Position numbers and translations under genes: made by a program
DNA from: Guadua angustifolia
Lineage: Eukaryota; Streptophyta; Magnoliopsida; Poales; Poaceae
Assembly (NCBI GenBank): GCA_036346375.1
Contig: CM070504.1
Location: 4,515,890-4,579,889 of the forward strand
DNA length: 64,000 bases
Reading direction: 5' to 3'
Part shown: piece by piece, positions 23,215 to 36,490 of the stretch
Layout: each line of letters starts with the position of its first letter
Numbering within the stretch: position 1 is the stretch's first letter
Notes under the pieces: generated by a model
What the model saw: the letters and a program-made list of their open reading frames with translations, nothing else
Databases searched by the model: none
What the model was told of the DNA's origin: nothing

Positions 23215-25153
23215 TCATTTCGTCATCTTCGGCTCATCCAAGCCATTCTGCACTGCAGAAGTATCGGCTATCTTGGCCTGCTTCTCGCAGTCCAAATCGG
23301 TTTCCGGTTCTTTGCTCGCGTTGCACTCTTGATCTTTGTCCTTCCCCCAGAGCAGCATGTAAAGGGCCAGTATGACAACCACTCCTCCGATTATGCTGCA
23401 GATCAACAACAGTGGCCAGATATCGATATGAGTTTGATTTGACATGAGCAAAGGGCATTTGCTCCTCCAACTTTGCCGGTCTTGCTCTCTGGTAATGAGC
23501 AAGACTTCAAATGCATGAAGTGACGAGGCGCAAAATATAGTTGGGCCATCAACACATGCATCTCTTGTGTTGAAGAACTCATGCAGAAAAAGGGCACTAA
23601 CTTCAGGAGTAACGTCATGCAAATCATACCTTCCAACGTATAGATTTTCACCAAAGATGAAATATGACAGGATCGCCACCATGATCGAGGAGAGGGGATT
23701 GAACATGGTAACGAAGACGGGGCCTTTCTTCTCGGTGCACCACAGCTGAGCGAAGACTACGAAGCCGTTGCAGGCAATTCCCTGAAGAACACACGGTTTA
23801 TAAGCACCACTACACAGTGAAATGGAAGAAACAGTCAAGAATAATAAGAAGAAAATGCGCATTTTTACAGTGATTGATCACACATACAGAGTATACGACG
23901 CACCAAAACTTGAGACCGAGGCCTATCATCCAATCCTCCAGCTTATGCCGCATGAACAGCGCGAAAACAGCGGACTGTATTCCTCCAACCGTGGACATCC
24001 ATGCTGTCAGTGAGAGCTGGGCTGGGTACCTCTTTATGGACGTCGCCTGCCATTTCAACCAAAAATGAGATGGCTTTAAGAATAGTACTCGCTAATCAAC
24101 AATTCATTTGTTTTCTTATGTCTAGTTTATCTCAGTCACTGCAAGGTGACTTTAAATACCTGCAAGATGTACCAGATTGACCAGCATATGCAGCTGGCCA
24201 CGGCAAGGAGTGATCCTTTCATCCAACTTTCATGCACAACGCTGCTGCCGTGTATGTGAATAGGCGCCTTCCAGAGGCTCGTTATCGCTGCTCCTTTGTA
24301 CAAAGTCATGGTGGTCACTCCGGCAAACGACACCACAGTTCCTGCAATTTTTGCGAGCCCTCGCATGCTCTTCACGTTTACAATCTCCATCCTGAAATCA
24401 AGATCGATGAATGTTAGTGAAGCCTTGATTAACTTGATGAGATCTTACATCAAATGTTAAAAGTTGGAAAAAAGAAAGAGAATCACCTGAGGACGATGGC
24501 GATGACGAACGTGATTGAAGCTATGGTGTTCACCATAGACGTAACAAATGTTGGAGAGGTGTATTTTAAGCTTGCGAAGTACATGTTCAGAGTTAAGCTC
24601 ACCCTGCAAGACGAAGGGGAATGTTGTGTAACTTTGTTCTCACAACGATATGTTCTGTTCTTTCTTTTTTTCTTTCTTTCTTTCTTGAGAGGTGCTTCTA
24701 TGCATTTCCTTGTTTCTTTTTTTTTCTTTTTTTGAGAAAACTCAGAATGGTTTGTTCGCGTCTGTACTCTTCTCAGTGTTCATGTTCTTACCCCAGAAGT
24801 GAGAGTACAAATATCTCCAGAAACAGCATCAACGTCATTTTGGGCCTCAACTTCCTGTCCAAAAAAAGAGGAAGCAAAGAAACAAAGAATGAGCAAAGTG
24901 CAGAGAATACTGTTCAGTGTTCATCCTAACTGAACAACTGATCTTACTTCTCATGGTAGTACGCGAAAGGCCAGAGGAGAACGGCGACAAGTAGATTCCG
25001 GTAGGTTACGTAAACGTAGAGGTTGAGGCCCCTGTCGAAGGCAGCCTCCGTGATGAAGTACATGAATGTGTAGCACAGGTGCACTAGGATCATTAGATTG
25101 TGCGGCGCGTACTTTCTCCATATCCCTCCCATTTCCGGGCTGTGAAGAGCCAT
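23215..25153 (-). CDS. WAT1-related/UMAMIT (MtN21, EamA) transporter, copy B
   Basis: The exons are 25153-24948, 24854-24792, 24603-24487, 24391-24160, 24046-23888, 23781-23630 and 23395-23215. They have the same phases as copy A and give 369 codons with no interruption. Intron 1 has a better donor here (gtaag) than in A (gtaat). The protein equals copy A except for seven residues: Ser5, Tyr51, Tyr98, Val180, His182, Met186 and Trp222. Through exon 6 it matches copy C, in line with B having inherited its left half from C. The upstream region continues without the solo LTR found in A. The likely role is export or vacuolar transport of amino acids or auxin-like compounds, by family only. Confidence 0.92.
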
Positions 25154-25229
25154 TTCTACAGGACTAGCTAGCCTACTCTGGGTGTTTCACTCAAGAAAAC
25201 TGAATCAAAAGTTCTAGGAGCAGCTTGTC

Positions 25230-25237
25230 TTTATATA
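25230..25237 (-). promoter_or_regulatory. TATA box of copy B gene
   Basis: It is the same TATATAAA as in copy A, 77-84 bp upstream of the ATG, with the ancestral upstream sequence retained. Confidence 0.6.
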
Positions 25238-25255
25238 GGCCATGGTGACGTGGGC

Positions 25256-25260
25256 TGTTG
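25256..25260. other. empty site for the copy A solo LTR (copy B)
   Basis: A single TGTTG lies between gggc and aagtac, the pre-insertion state of the 10450-11852 element. Copy C has the same state at 39120-39124. Confidence 0.9.
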
Positions 25261-25429
25261 AAGTACTATTTCCACTACCTGATGCATGGCGCTGTCACTG
25301 TGATAGGCTGATAAGATAGCTACCTAAGCAGCAACAGGGAACATCAGCACATCGAATTTCACAGTATACTCCTCTTTCAGCTCTCTGAAAGTTGCAGTGA
25401 CGTGAACAAACAATATGACTTTTGTGTGG

Positions 25430-26030
25430 CCCTGCAGACAACATGCTTAAGAAGGGATGGCCCTGCAATACCGTCTGTAGTCTTTGCAACGTGGCACCGG
25501 AAACATCAAAACATCTTTGTAAGGATTGTCCATTCACTAGACAAGTATGGGAGTGTATTGTGCACTGGGGGAACTTGCAGAGGTGGCAAAACTTTAACTA
25601 CAGAGGCTCAGTATACACATGGTGGCAAAGACTTAGATCTCGATGCGACAAAGAGAAGACGGCAGTTGGATGGTCTCGATCATTTATTTCGGTGGCATCT
25701 TTGGCAAGAGAGAAACCAGCGATTTTCGAGGGATGATTAGAACGCCGGAGCGGTGGCTACATCGATCAAGGAAGCGGTGCTAACTCGTGATTTCGCCGTA
25801 TCATTGAAGGATATGAATTAGCTTCTTAGTTTTCTTCTATCCTCGTAACGTTTTCTTACCTCCTCATTCTAAAGTGTTTTCAGGTCGTTTCTGTTTTTTT
25901 TCCAAAGGTGTGGTGGTAGGGTTGTCATGTGGGTTGTGTTGTGAGGTTTTTTCATAAAAAACTGGGACCAAAAACTATCTTTTCCTGTTAATAAGATTTG
26001 CAGCAATTCTCTTGCTGCTCTTCAAAAAAA
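25430..26030 (+). mobile_element. 5'-truncated LINE, copy B
   Basis: It is the terminal part of an L1-type ORF2 plus 3' UTR and a short A-tail, flanked by acttttgtgtgg at 25418-25429 and 26031-26042. The frame contains the zf-RVT motif of plant LINEs (GWPCNTVCSLCNVAPETSKH, then LCKDCPF). The subfamily is related to but distinct from the long LINEs. Several single-base losses break the frame compared with copy C. Confidence 0.85.
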
Positions 26031-27038
26031 ACTTTTGTGTGGCAGTGTATGAGAGTTGTTCTTGCTCCCAGTGCTCCCAGTGCTCAGTATTTATGGTTCT
26101 GCAAAAGCATAGCAATGGACCAATGGTGAAGCCGACGAAGCCACTATGAAAACAGATGGTGAGGTCAAAAGGACTAAATTAAATTGAGAGAAAACATAGT
26201 AATTATAGTATTGTACAATTGAAATTTATATATGAATAGAAAGATAAGCATAGTAAAAAGCAACATACAATAAAGGCACCTAGCTAATGGAAAGGCATCC
26301 AAAAACATATGAATCTGCATGCTAAAGCGACTTGTATATCAAAATTTGCAAAATTAGTAATATAATAGTAAAATGTAAATGATTATGAACATTAAAAATA
26401 GCAATAATACAATATTAAAATATATTTAATTTATATATAATATACCTAATAGTCTAATATCCACTCTAGTCTCAGTTCTGTGACAATCTAACTCCTTGAC
26501 TCCTCTATTCCTCTTCCTCATCTTGATGGACTCCTCAGGCCGGGCTCGGTCCCCGAGCTCCTCGCTGATCTGGACAAAATCATATTTCTCTTTGCAGCCT
26601 CATTCTTTTTAAAAGTGTTTTGATCACTGAAATCTACAAATTAATTTAACATCGCCAAATTAATTATGCACTTATCCGCTTTAGCAAACTGCTTGCGTGC
26701 AAAAAAAAAAGTGCGACACATATATCTTTGTAGGTTTACGTAAAGAAACTGCAAGCAAGAATAGGGTTCATCACATAGGGAGATCCATCGTAAGAGAGTA
26801 CTGGGACATTTGATCCTCTTGCCGGAACTAACAGCTAGGAAGCGTCTTGCAGTAAGATCTCACTAAAGAAATGTAAATAATAATAATAAATGAAATCTGA
26901 AGAAGGATCCAAAGCTGCAAATTAATGAAACGACAATTCTTTTCAAGCAAAACAACTGACTTTATTTTATCTTTGGGGTCTTAAGAAATCTTGCATCCAA
27001 TCTCACTAACATGGACTGGGAACCTACCAATTCCGTTA

Positions 27039-27382
27039 GAGCAACCCCAACCCACCCCTAAACCTCCCCTATCCTAAATTATAAGGAGACTTAGAAAATA
27101 TAAACTCCAACCCAACCCCTATTATAAACCTCTATTTTAGGGAGGTACTCTCTCACCCCTACATCTAGGGGCCTCTTTGCCCTATTATTTTCTTTGGTAT
27201 TTTTTATTCATTTTAAAATAATAATTCATGGGTGCAAAGTAATAATAATGTTTAGATAAATAATAGGGTGAGTAATAGGAGTATGGGTTGGAGACAAATT
27301 TGATATAGAGTACCCTAATTTTATATCACCCCTAAATAAGTGATTTAGGGAAAAAATATAGGGGTTTGAGTTGGAGTTGCTC
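27039..27382. mobile_element. Harbinger-type MITE, copy B
   Basis: This is the same insertion, ends and TTA flanks (27036-27038 and 27383-27385) as in copy A, but 12 bp shorter because several C, G and A runs lack one base. It is shared by A and B only. Confidence 0.85.
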
Positions 27383-27884
27383 TTAGAGACATCACTAACT
27401 CCCGAGTACTACTAGCAAAACTTATAGGTATAAACAAATTAGATTAGGAAGTGGGGTCTATTATAGTCTGATTTCATCTGATTGATATTGTAAGAAATAA
27501 ATTAGGAGTTGTTAATTCTTTGGTTCTAAAAAAAATTAGTAGGTGTTCGAGCTAGAGATCACCTGCTGTGTTGATGTTCAGGCGTGTTGATATGGACGCA
27601 TCAATCAAATTAGACCACAACTGCCAGGTTGCACTCCATCGCCATCGCCGCACACCTCCATTGTTGGAAGGATTCCCGGAATAAGAAGTGTCATCTTGTT
27701 TGTTGAAGTGTCACAATAATAATTAGATAATCACTTGCGCATGGGATTCGCCTTAGTGATCCTTTTGGTCACCTTGACGCACTCTTGTCTCACTCGCACT
27801 ATGTCGCTATCACCGCAATGACGTAACATAATAGAAGTGGATATATGTGAGAATCTCAGCATATAGTCGCTGCTGCTCATGACC

Positions 27885-30800
27885 ATGCCGCCTCAGCCGC
27901 TATTTCAAGCCTCCCATCCAGATCCCGCCTAACTTCACCACAAATCAACCAAAATAAACACAGATCCGACCTACCTCCATGCCGATCTGCCATCACCGTC
28001 CGGATTCGCCAAATCACTCGAATGGGAAGAAGCCCGTGGCCGATGGTTCAAGGAAAAGGGACATGCGGTGGATTTGGGGGAAGTTACTCCTCCGCCCACC
28101 AGGAGGCACGCCCAAATGGAAGTTAATGCGCAGCCTCCGTCATGCCCCAAAGATTCACAAGAACCTCAAGCTCAAAATGGGAGACAAGCTCAAAATGAAG
28201 TTAATGCGCAGCTACAGGCGTCGGCGATAGAGATAGCAAAGTCAAGGCATCATTCAATAGCGATAAAGGAAACTAAGGCAAGTCGATCAAGATTCAACCT
28301 AAAGAGCGAAGCCATCCAAATCCACAATACAGAGCAAAGATTCACGGTAGCACCGAAGAAGAGATTCGAAGCCGAATACCACCTCTCGAAGAAGAAATGG
28401 GTTCATCAAGAAATGGGTGGGGCTCGAGAAGCCTGCTCGCAGCTGCACGATATCAGCAGGATTCAAGGAGAGGCACAGCAGCTCTTGAGGAGTCCCCCAT
28501 CACCTGATTCTAGCGGCAATCAAAGAAGGCGTCGCAATGCCCAGGATGGCTTGATGTCCAGATTTCCAAAGGTGGATGCGGATGGTTGGACGTTGGTCAA
28601 ACCGCAATACTGGTGGCGCAAAGAGCAGATCCATTCATGGCATGAAGGCAATCCTGAACATCCAACTCCCAGACGCAATGGCACAGACTACTTCAAACAG
28701 AAACCGAAGGGAAGATGTTATAATTGCTTCTCGCCGCACCACCTTGCCGGTTTCGCGAGAGAGGACAAAGTGTCGGGCGTTGTTTGCGTCCGTCACAAAG
28801 CCATTAATCGCCAAGCGTAAGAAACTCAACACAACACTCACATAAAGCCATCCGAGATACATTCGAAGCGCCAAGCCTCATGCAAAGCGAAGAACCACTT
28901 CAAACGAAACAAGACTTAGCTTTTTCCCACAAAACAACTCAAAACACACAAAGAAATCCCATCGCCAAGTTGTCCGCGGCGAAGGAGAAATGGCAACGAG
29001 ATACCCAAGCGATCCTGGGCAGCTCGCTAGGGCCTCTTGCGCCATCTCTGCATCGAGCAATCAAGCACCGATGAGCTCATCGACAGAGCGGCAGATGTTA
29101 GTACGAGGGGACAAAATGCGGTGGAGTCGTTCACGGTGAGTGATATGCTACGTGAACGCTTCAACCTTGGCCACGGCGATTTCCAACTTGTCAAACACTA
29201 CCCAAAACAATTCCTTATCATCTTTGCTGAGGCGCCGGTCACGAGGAGGGTGTTAAGCATGGAGTCGGTGCATTACAGGGCGCGACTTCAAGTTTGCGGC
29301 TTGGTCCGAGCAAAGATATGCAACAAATGTTAACTTCGAAGTTCCACGCCAAGGTTCGCGTGGAAGGCGCCCCTGCATTCCTCGAGTGAGGAGGTGGCGC
29401 GAGCCTTGGGTCCAAGCCGCGATTCATTTTGTGCAAGAGCGCATCAGCGAGGGAGCGCACAAGATCCTTTGATCTCGGGCATGGTGCTCGACTTTGTGCG
29501 ATCCCGAAGGAGGTCACTTGACGGTGATGGAGCCCGACAGAGCTCCCACCAACCAAAGATATCACTACTCCAAAGTGGTTCCACACCACGAAGACCCTTC
29601 GATCCGGCGCCAAGTATACAATCTGCGCAACCATTTGGAGATTGTTGAAGACCTTTCTTTCCTCCGAGGGCACAAGGATTAGGCGCCCTCCAAATCGCAG
29701 CACCGCCGTGAATTTGTCTGGGAGTATGGCGCCGCGGACGAAGTGGGAGAGCGAAGGGAACGCGTGGAGATGGGCAGAGGTAGAAGCAGTGCACACCACC
29801 GACACTATGAAGACCACGACGACGACGACAACAACCACGGCGATCGGCACCGCCAAGTGCGCAGTATCGCAGGCTTCCACTGGGTGTGCAGCTCTAGGTG
29901 CGGGGTGGCAGACCACAGCCTCTTGGCGCGCCCGGCAGACTCATCCTCAAGGCGATACAAGAAGGTGTTATCGCCAACACGTAAAGAGGCCGACTCAGCC
30001 CCAACACAAGCGTAGCCGATCACCTCCATCAACCCACTGCCAAACAAGCCTCCTCAAGAGAAGACTGACCGAGAGAAGACTGCACAAGAGAAAGGAAAGA
30101 AGAGGGTGACATTTGCCGATCCGCACGCCACTGACATGAAGAAGATCCTCATAGGCGAGGGAGAGGCACGGTCGCTTGGTGGCAAAGGAGCGATCGGGAG
30201 TGCAGTATGGAAAAATAATGTTGCAAGCGATTGCTATTCTGCCTCCCCGCCTTCCTGCTTTAGACACTTTTCTCAACTTCCTTTACTACCTCACAATAGC
30301 GACTATACAGCCCAATAGCCAACAGATATGTTGTTGCATGAGCGAGATGATACCAAGATACACAAAATCACATCTCAACAAATACAAAATAGTAGCTAAC
30401 AAGATGATTCCAATACGACTCAACACTACAATACACACAAATTCAATCGAACTCACACTGAACAAATGCAAAGTAGTAGACAACAAGATGATTCCTTGTC
30501 GCCTCTACACAAGAGAGTACACACAGCCCAGTCAGAGAGCCCAACCACCCTTTTGCATGAACAAATTGATAGTTCGCTTCCTAGGTATACAGGCCCTCCA
30601 ACAGAACAAACTCAAAATGATACCCCCAGCACCCAAGAGGATAGAGTTGCTGAAGCTCTTAACTGTCGGCTTGTAGAGCAGGAAACACAGACTCCACAAT
30701 CACCAGTAGGCAGCCAACAAACGTCTCAACACTCGAGATTGGCAGAGCAAAATTTAGAAGACAAAGAATTGATGACTGAACAATGCCCAAATACTCACCA

Positions 30801-31164
30801 GACCGGCCTAGAGGAATACATCCAAGAAATATCGCATAGTCCTGAAATACCTCTCCTACAGACACCAGTCAGTCCCAAAGTGAGGGAGCCGCCCAGGACC
30901 GACCACAAATCCAACAATCATAATATCCCTATTCAAAGGAAAAGTGCGAGATTAGCCGCCAAAACAAAAGCTAGACTAGGAGCTAACAGGGGGACGCTTC
31001 AGTTAGCACAAGACCTGCTAGCAAATAAACTCAGGGATCTATCCCCACCAGTACAACGAAACAACTCACATGCTAATTTATTTGAACAGTTTGCGGCACA
31101 CTTCGAAAGACCGCTCAGTAAAGAGAAGGTAGAAGCAATCCTGGAACTAGTAAATCAGGCATAA
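27885..31164 (+). pseudogene. LINE ORF1, copy B (frameshifted)
   Basis: It has the same architecture as copy A. The first zinc knuckle (CYNCFSPHHLAGF) has lost its last Cys and the second is unreadable through frameshifts at 28760-28815. The DUF4283-like start is open across the spot where copy A breaks (29037-29333), then shifts repeatedly to about 30465. The C-terminal tail 30466-31164 is a clean frame of over 230 codons, giving the true end of ORF1 (stop at 31164) that copy A lacks. Confidence 0.75.
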
Positions 31165-31641
31165 TCAAGAACAAGGGTTCGTGCAAGAAGAACAAAGGTG
31201 GGACCAACAAGGCAGAACGCAGTATTGGGAGGACAGGCCTAAAGGCTTAAATGCGGACCTCGGGTCCTCTTCCAGGTGGAGTTGGCTTCGTTTTTTCATT
31301 CATGCTACCAAATACATAACTCCTCGAAGATAGGCAAGTTCGGTGGATTTCATTTTCTGCAAGGCCATCCCGACGTGGCGCATGGTTCTTCAATTCGAGG
31401 GTTGACCAAAGGCGGTGTTTTCATCCGCTCATCTCTCGCGCTTTAAGAAACTCGCTTTAGATGTCGATTCGGCACCGGATCTGCGTTCCTCGCCTTCGCT
31501 TCATGTATTGCCTTCCGTGCCGTTGTATCGTAGAACTATCGCTACTTGTTGGTTAGGGCTAAGTCCTCAAATTCGTTATTATATCTATGTTATGTGTGGT
31601 ATTATGTCTGTTATGCTGGAAAGTGGATTTCAAAATCTCAA

Positions 31642-34600
31642 ATGTCTACAACTTGTTCAATCCTTTCATGGAATGTTAGAGGGTTAAATAATCCGGCAAA
31701 GAGAGACAAGCGTTTTATCCTGTCATGCGGTGCTACTATTGTTTGTCTCCAGGAGACGAAAATTGCCAATTGGTCGACAGGTTTGCTAATTGAGACGCTG
31801 GGGACGAGATTGGCTGCACAGACAGTCGCGATTCCTTCCAATGGTGCTTCGAGGAATCTCACGGCGGTGTTGGATGATCTTTATGACCTGCATAATTCTA
31901 GAACCATCGCTACACGATCATCGCGACATTAACTTCTCGCAGACGGGTCGAGTTGGGATATCACGGGGTATACGGGCCACAAACAGACGAGGAAAAAAGA
32001 AGTTTTCTTGCCGAGCTGGAAGATATGCAGGGAGCAGTCTTACCCAGTTGGCTGATATTAGGGGACTTTAATCTCATTAGACAAATGAGTGAAAAAAACA
32101 GAGGCCCAACAAATAGGAGAATGATGCAACGCTTCAATCATACGATAAATAGACTACAGCTCCTGGAGATTGATCTTCATGGACGCCGGTTCACGTGGAC
32201 TAATGAACACGATCAACCCATCATGACGAGAACAGATTCCTGGCAACAACAGAGTGGCACGAGGCTTTCCCAAATGCGGACCTGTGCGCTATGCCAACTA
32301 TGACATCGGATCATTGCCCCCTACTCATGCATGGAAATGTAACCTACGAACACTATAGAGGTTTTCGTTTCGAAGCTTACTGGACCAAGATGCCGGGGTT
32401 TCACGACGTAGTAACGCAAGCTTGGTCACATCCAGTCCATACACCGGATCCCATCCTAAAATTGCATGTCAAAATGAATAGAACGGCTAAGGCACTAAAA
32501 AATTGGACGAGAAAGATGGGGGCAAAATTAGCGGTGCAAGCAAATTGATCCAAGTCACGATTGCTATCCCGAAAGCTCACAAGAGAAACGCCATTGTCAC
32601 AAGATGAATTAGAGCTTGAAAAACCCTCAAAGCCAAGCTTCTGGGATAGTCGCTATACAGAAATCCAGGGCTAGACAACATGCAAGACTAACAAAAATCC
32701 GACTGGGAGACTCCAATACACGTTTTTTCCATTTAATAGCCAGTTCAAGAAGGCGAAGAAAACTAATTCGGGTTCTACAGAGTGAGGACAGGGTGATGTT
32801 CACACAACAAGAAAAATTAGAAGAGGCTTACCTATATTTCAAAAAAGCCCTAGGACATCACGGGGCTAGGGACAGAGCTCTACTGTGGAATACCTTAGGC
32901 TACACGGCGAGGGATCTCAGCGAACTTGAGACTCCTATAACGGAAGACGAAGTGAACAACACCGTGCAGGAGCTCCCAAATCAAAAAGCACCAGGGCCTG
33001 ACGGATATATTGGGCTATTCTACAAAAAGTGCCTCCACATCATCAAAAACGACCTGATGGAAGCAATAAAGGCATTCTTCAATCTTCGTCATGAAAAGTT
33101 GCACCTTTAAGCCAAGCAAATATTGTTCTCCTCCGAAAATAGAAGATGCAGATAGATTGGAATGATTTAGGCCAATCACCTAATAAATAGTGTAATGAAG
33201 ATTGTCACCAAGATCATGGCAAACAAAGCTAGCCCCCAAACTTGACAAATTGGTTTTAGTATCGCAGAACGCTTTCATAAAGAAGAGATGCATCCATGAT
33301 AACTTCTTATATGTGCAAAAAGTGATACGCCACTTCACAGAGACAAAACGTCAAGGCTTTTCATTAAATTAGATATTTCAAAAGCCTTTGATTCATCGAA
33401 TCGGGCGATCTTCTGGAGGTGCTTCAGGCCCTAGGCTTTGGTTGCAAATGGAGGGAATGGGTCGCTGCAATTCTAAGGACTTCCTCTTCAAAAGTGTTAA
33501 TCAACGGGCAACCGACGGCGATGATAAGACATGTGCGGGGGGTAAGACAGGGCAATCTCTTATCCCCTCTTCTGTTCATTCTGGCAATTGACCCCCTACA
33601 AAATTTACTAGGGGCGGCAGAGGATCGTGGTATCCTCAAACCCGTGCTTCCGGCAGCAGCAAGACTTCGCTGTTCCCTATATGCAGACGACGCTGGAATA
33701 TTTTTAAATGCGGATGCCACAGAGCTAACGGCTCTTAGCCGCATTCTGGATGTATTCGGAAGGTGCTCGGGGCTGAAAATCAACATCTCCAAAACGGAAA
33801 TATATCCAATAAGATGCCAAGATGACCTACTGCAAGATTTATTAAACATCTTCCCTGGAAAACTCGCACACTTCCCGGGAAGATACCTCGGACTTCCTTT
33901 ACAAATCAGAAATTTAAGAAGAATGGAGATTCAACCTCTGATTGACAAAATTGGAAGTAGGCTGGCAGGGTGGAAAGGCAAATTTCTGTCCAAAGCCGGA
34001 AGGGAGACTCTTGTGAAGTCGGTGCTTTCATCACAACCAGTATACCATTTGACTGTCTTTACAGCTCAAAAATGGTTAATTCGATACATTGATAAGATAA
34101 GGCGAAGCTTTCTTTGGAGCGGAAAGAATCGAAAAATTGTACTAGGGTCATCGCTGATAAACTGTCAAGAATATGTCTCCCAAAAGCCAAAGGAGGACTG
34201 GTATCTCGGATCTCGAACGCTTTGCTAGAGCCTTAAGGCTACGGTGGCTATGGTTTAAATGGAAAACAATGAAAGGGCTCGGATCGACTTGATTTGCCTT
34301 GTGATGCAACGGATGTTTCCGCTTAACGCTTCCACGGTTGTCACGGTTGGGAACGGAAGCTAGCAGACTTTTGGAGATCAAGTTGGGTGGAAGGAAGGCT
34401 CCCAAAAATATGGCGCCTAACCTTTTCCAAATAGCTAGAAGGACAAAATCTCGGTTCACCAAGCATTAACAAATGACTCATCGGATTCGTTTACGTACCT
34501 CGCATTTCGGTCACCAAAGAACGCCATTACAGAATTTGTCTCACTTCATGAAGCCATTCAACGAATCAGTAGAAATACAGAGAGAGAGGACCAAATAAGG

Positions 34601-35140
34601 TGGCGATGGACGATTTAATGGTCAATATTCAACTAAGATCGCCTACCTCATGCAATTCGACACAACTTCATCAGAGGATGAAAATTTGCCCCATATGGAA
34701 GGCGAAAGCGAACCTAAATGTCGCCAGATGGACATTACTTCACAAAGAAGATTCTAACGGCGGATAACATGATCAAAAGGATGGCCGTGCAATTCAAGCC
34801 GCAGCTTTTGCTATACATCGCCGAAACACCGATCCACCTTTGCAAAGATCGCCTTTTACTATCAAGTCCGGAGAACGCTTTGTTGGGGAAACCTAGATCG
34901 ATGGCGTAACTTGAGTCACAACGCTCGATATACAAATGGTGGCGCAGCTAAGAGCCCAATATGACAAAGAAAGACAAAGAGATTTGGATGGGCTCGTCAT
35001 CTACTTCGTGGAATATTTGGCTAGAACGAAATGCATTTAACTTTCCAAGGGTCACTACAACGTCGGAGCAGGTGGCCGATCGATCAAGAATGCGGTATCA
35101 AACCACGGTTTTGTTTTGGTCGATGAACCACTCGGATTAG
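31642..35140 (+). pseudogene. LINE ORF2 (EN-RT-zf-RVT), copy B
   Basis: It starts at the ATG at 31642 with the endonuclease head. The endonuclease SDH motif is present here (MTSDHCPLL at about 32294). The reverse transcriptase is open over long blocks, including APGPDGYIGLFYKK and, at about 33680, LYADDAGIFLNAD, the YADD catalytic box. It carries the same TGA before FRP as copy A (about 33164). From about 34130 to 35140 the frame shifts many times, and the zf-RVT region can be followed only by comparison with copy A. Confidence 0.8.
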
Positions 35141-35958
35141 CATCTCTCCAAGGTTTCCTTTTCCTTTTCTTTTAATCTGAGCCTTTTATTTCGTTCCTTT
35201 CAAAGTTGTGTACCTTGATTAGTGGAGTGAGTAGTGAAGTGTTGTTCGATTTTGAGTTGTGAGGTTTTTTCGGTCTGTTTTTTCCCTAAAAACAGCCAAA
35301 CCGTCTGTGTCCCGCTTTTTCCCTTCTTAATAAACTTTATGGCAATCCTCTTGTCTGCTTTCAAAAAAAAGAATCCTGCATATGCTTAATGTTTGTAAAG
35401 CTCTCATTAAAAAAAAAACAAATGATTTTAAAGCAGAATGGTAAAGCTAAAACATTAACAATGGCTAAAAAGCAAATGCTTCGAGTTGGATGGCGAGTTT
35501 TTCCCCCTTTGCGTGATGGTTCAAATGAAGATTTGTTCTCAATGGTCGCTGCTCCATATTGACAAAGGTTTTACAAGCAAAAATTGTAACCTCAATAGTG
35601 GTTCAGCTCATAAAGAGTCTTTCAGATCATAAAACCGATGTTAGAGCTGCCATACAAACCACCGTAGCGGCGTAGCGTAAATAAGTAGCGTTCGTGTGGA
35701 AAATGTTGTGGAGACATCGACCGAAGAAACTTCCAAACAATACATCCATGACAGTCACGACAAAGTTTGGTGGAGTTTACAGGAATCTCAAATAATGGTG
35801 GCGTTACTCGAAACTTCCAAAAACTTTGAATTATCGAAGAGGTTCAGCTGAATCCTCACGTTCCAAAAAGAAAAGGTTTTGCTAAAGACTGCTGAAAACT
35901 TTCAAAGTTCCAGCTAAGCTTCCTGGGATGTTCTACCGCATGCCTACTAGGCGACTAA

Positions 35959-36490
35959 GGTGGATTTGGTTGGGTGGATGGGAATGAATATGATATAGTC
36001 CATCTATAGATTTAAAGTTATTCAATTGTTTGCATAAGTGGATGGATAGATATAGTAATCCAGTTTTTTGGAATATTCTCTTAAAATGCTGGATAGAGCC
36101 ATAAAAAAGTCGACGGGTTCATCCATTTTGTTGCATGAAGATGTGTACTCGGTCAAATTTTGTCCTAAAATTTAAATTTCGTTAAAATTCAGATTTTATC
36201 TAAAATTAAAATTTCGATCAAATTTTGTCCAAAAATTCAAATTTTGGTCAAATTTTATCTAAAAATTTTAAACCAAAATTCAAAACCTTGGTTACAACTA
36301 GCCCATCCATCCTTATCCATCCAATCAAATAAAAAATTGATTTATCCTATCTATACTCATCCATCCAACTAAACAAAAAAAATTATCTTATTTCTATCCA
36401 CCCAACCAAACAATCACCTGAATAACTTCATTCTATCCAGACTGGATAGTTATATTCTATCCAACTTTATCCAGACAACCAAACGCATCC
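35959..36490. mobile_element. Harbinger/Tourist-like MITE, copy C
   Basis: It has the same ends and TAA flanks (35956-35958 and 36491-36493) as in copy B, with small internal deletions. Present in all three units, it predates the first duplication. Confidence 0.7.

Larger units (their letters stand above)
27865..35369 (+). mobile_element. full-length L1-type LINE, copy B
   Basis: It is at the same position as the copy A LINE: the right flank agaatcctgcatat is at 35370-35383 and the left flank reads agaatctcagcatat at 27850-27864, altered by a small change. It is about 120 bp shorter than copy A, nearly all by one- to three-base losses, while some blocks (28390-28700, 30470-31150, 32330-32530, 32700-33100) are identical to or better than copy A. 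Confidence 0.92.
21606..35478. repeat. tandem segment copy B (chimera of C-left and A-right)
   Basis: This is the second copy. From 21606 to about 26030 it carries variants and a truncated LINE shared with C. From about 26170 onward it carries variants, a MITE and a LINE shared with A. It is about 13.9 kb, slightly shorter than A because of many small deletions in its LINE and the absence of the solo LTR. Confidence 0.9.
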
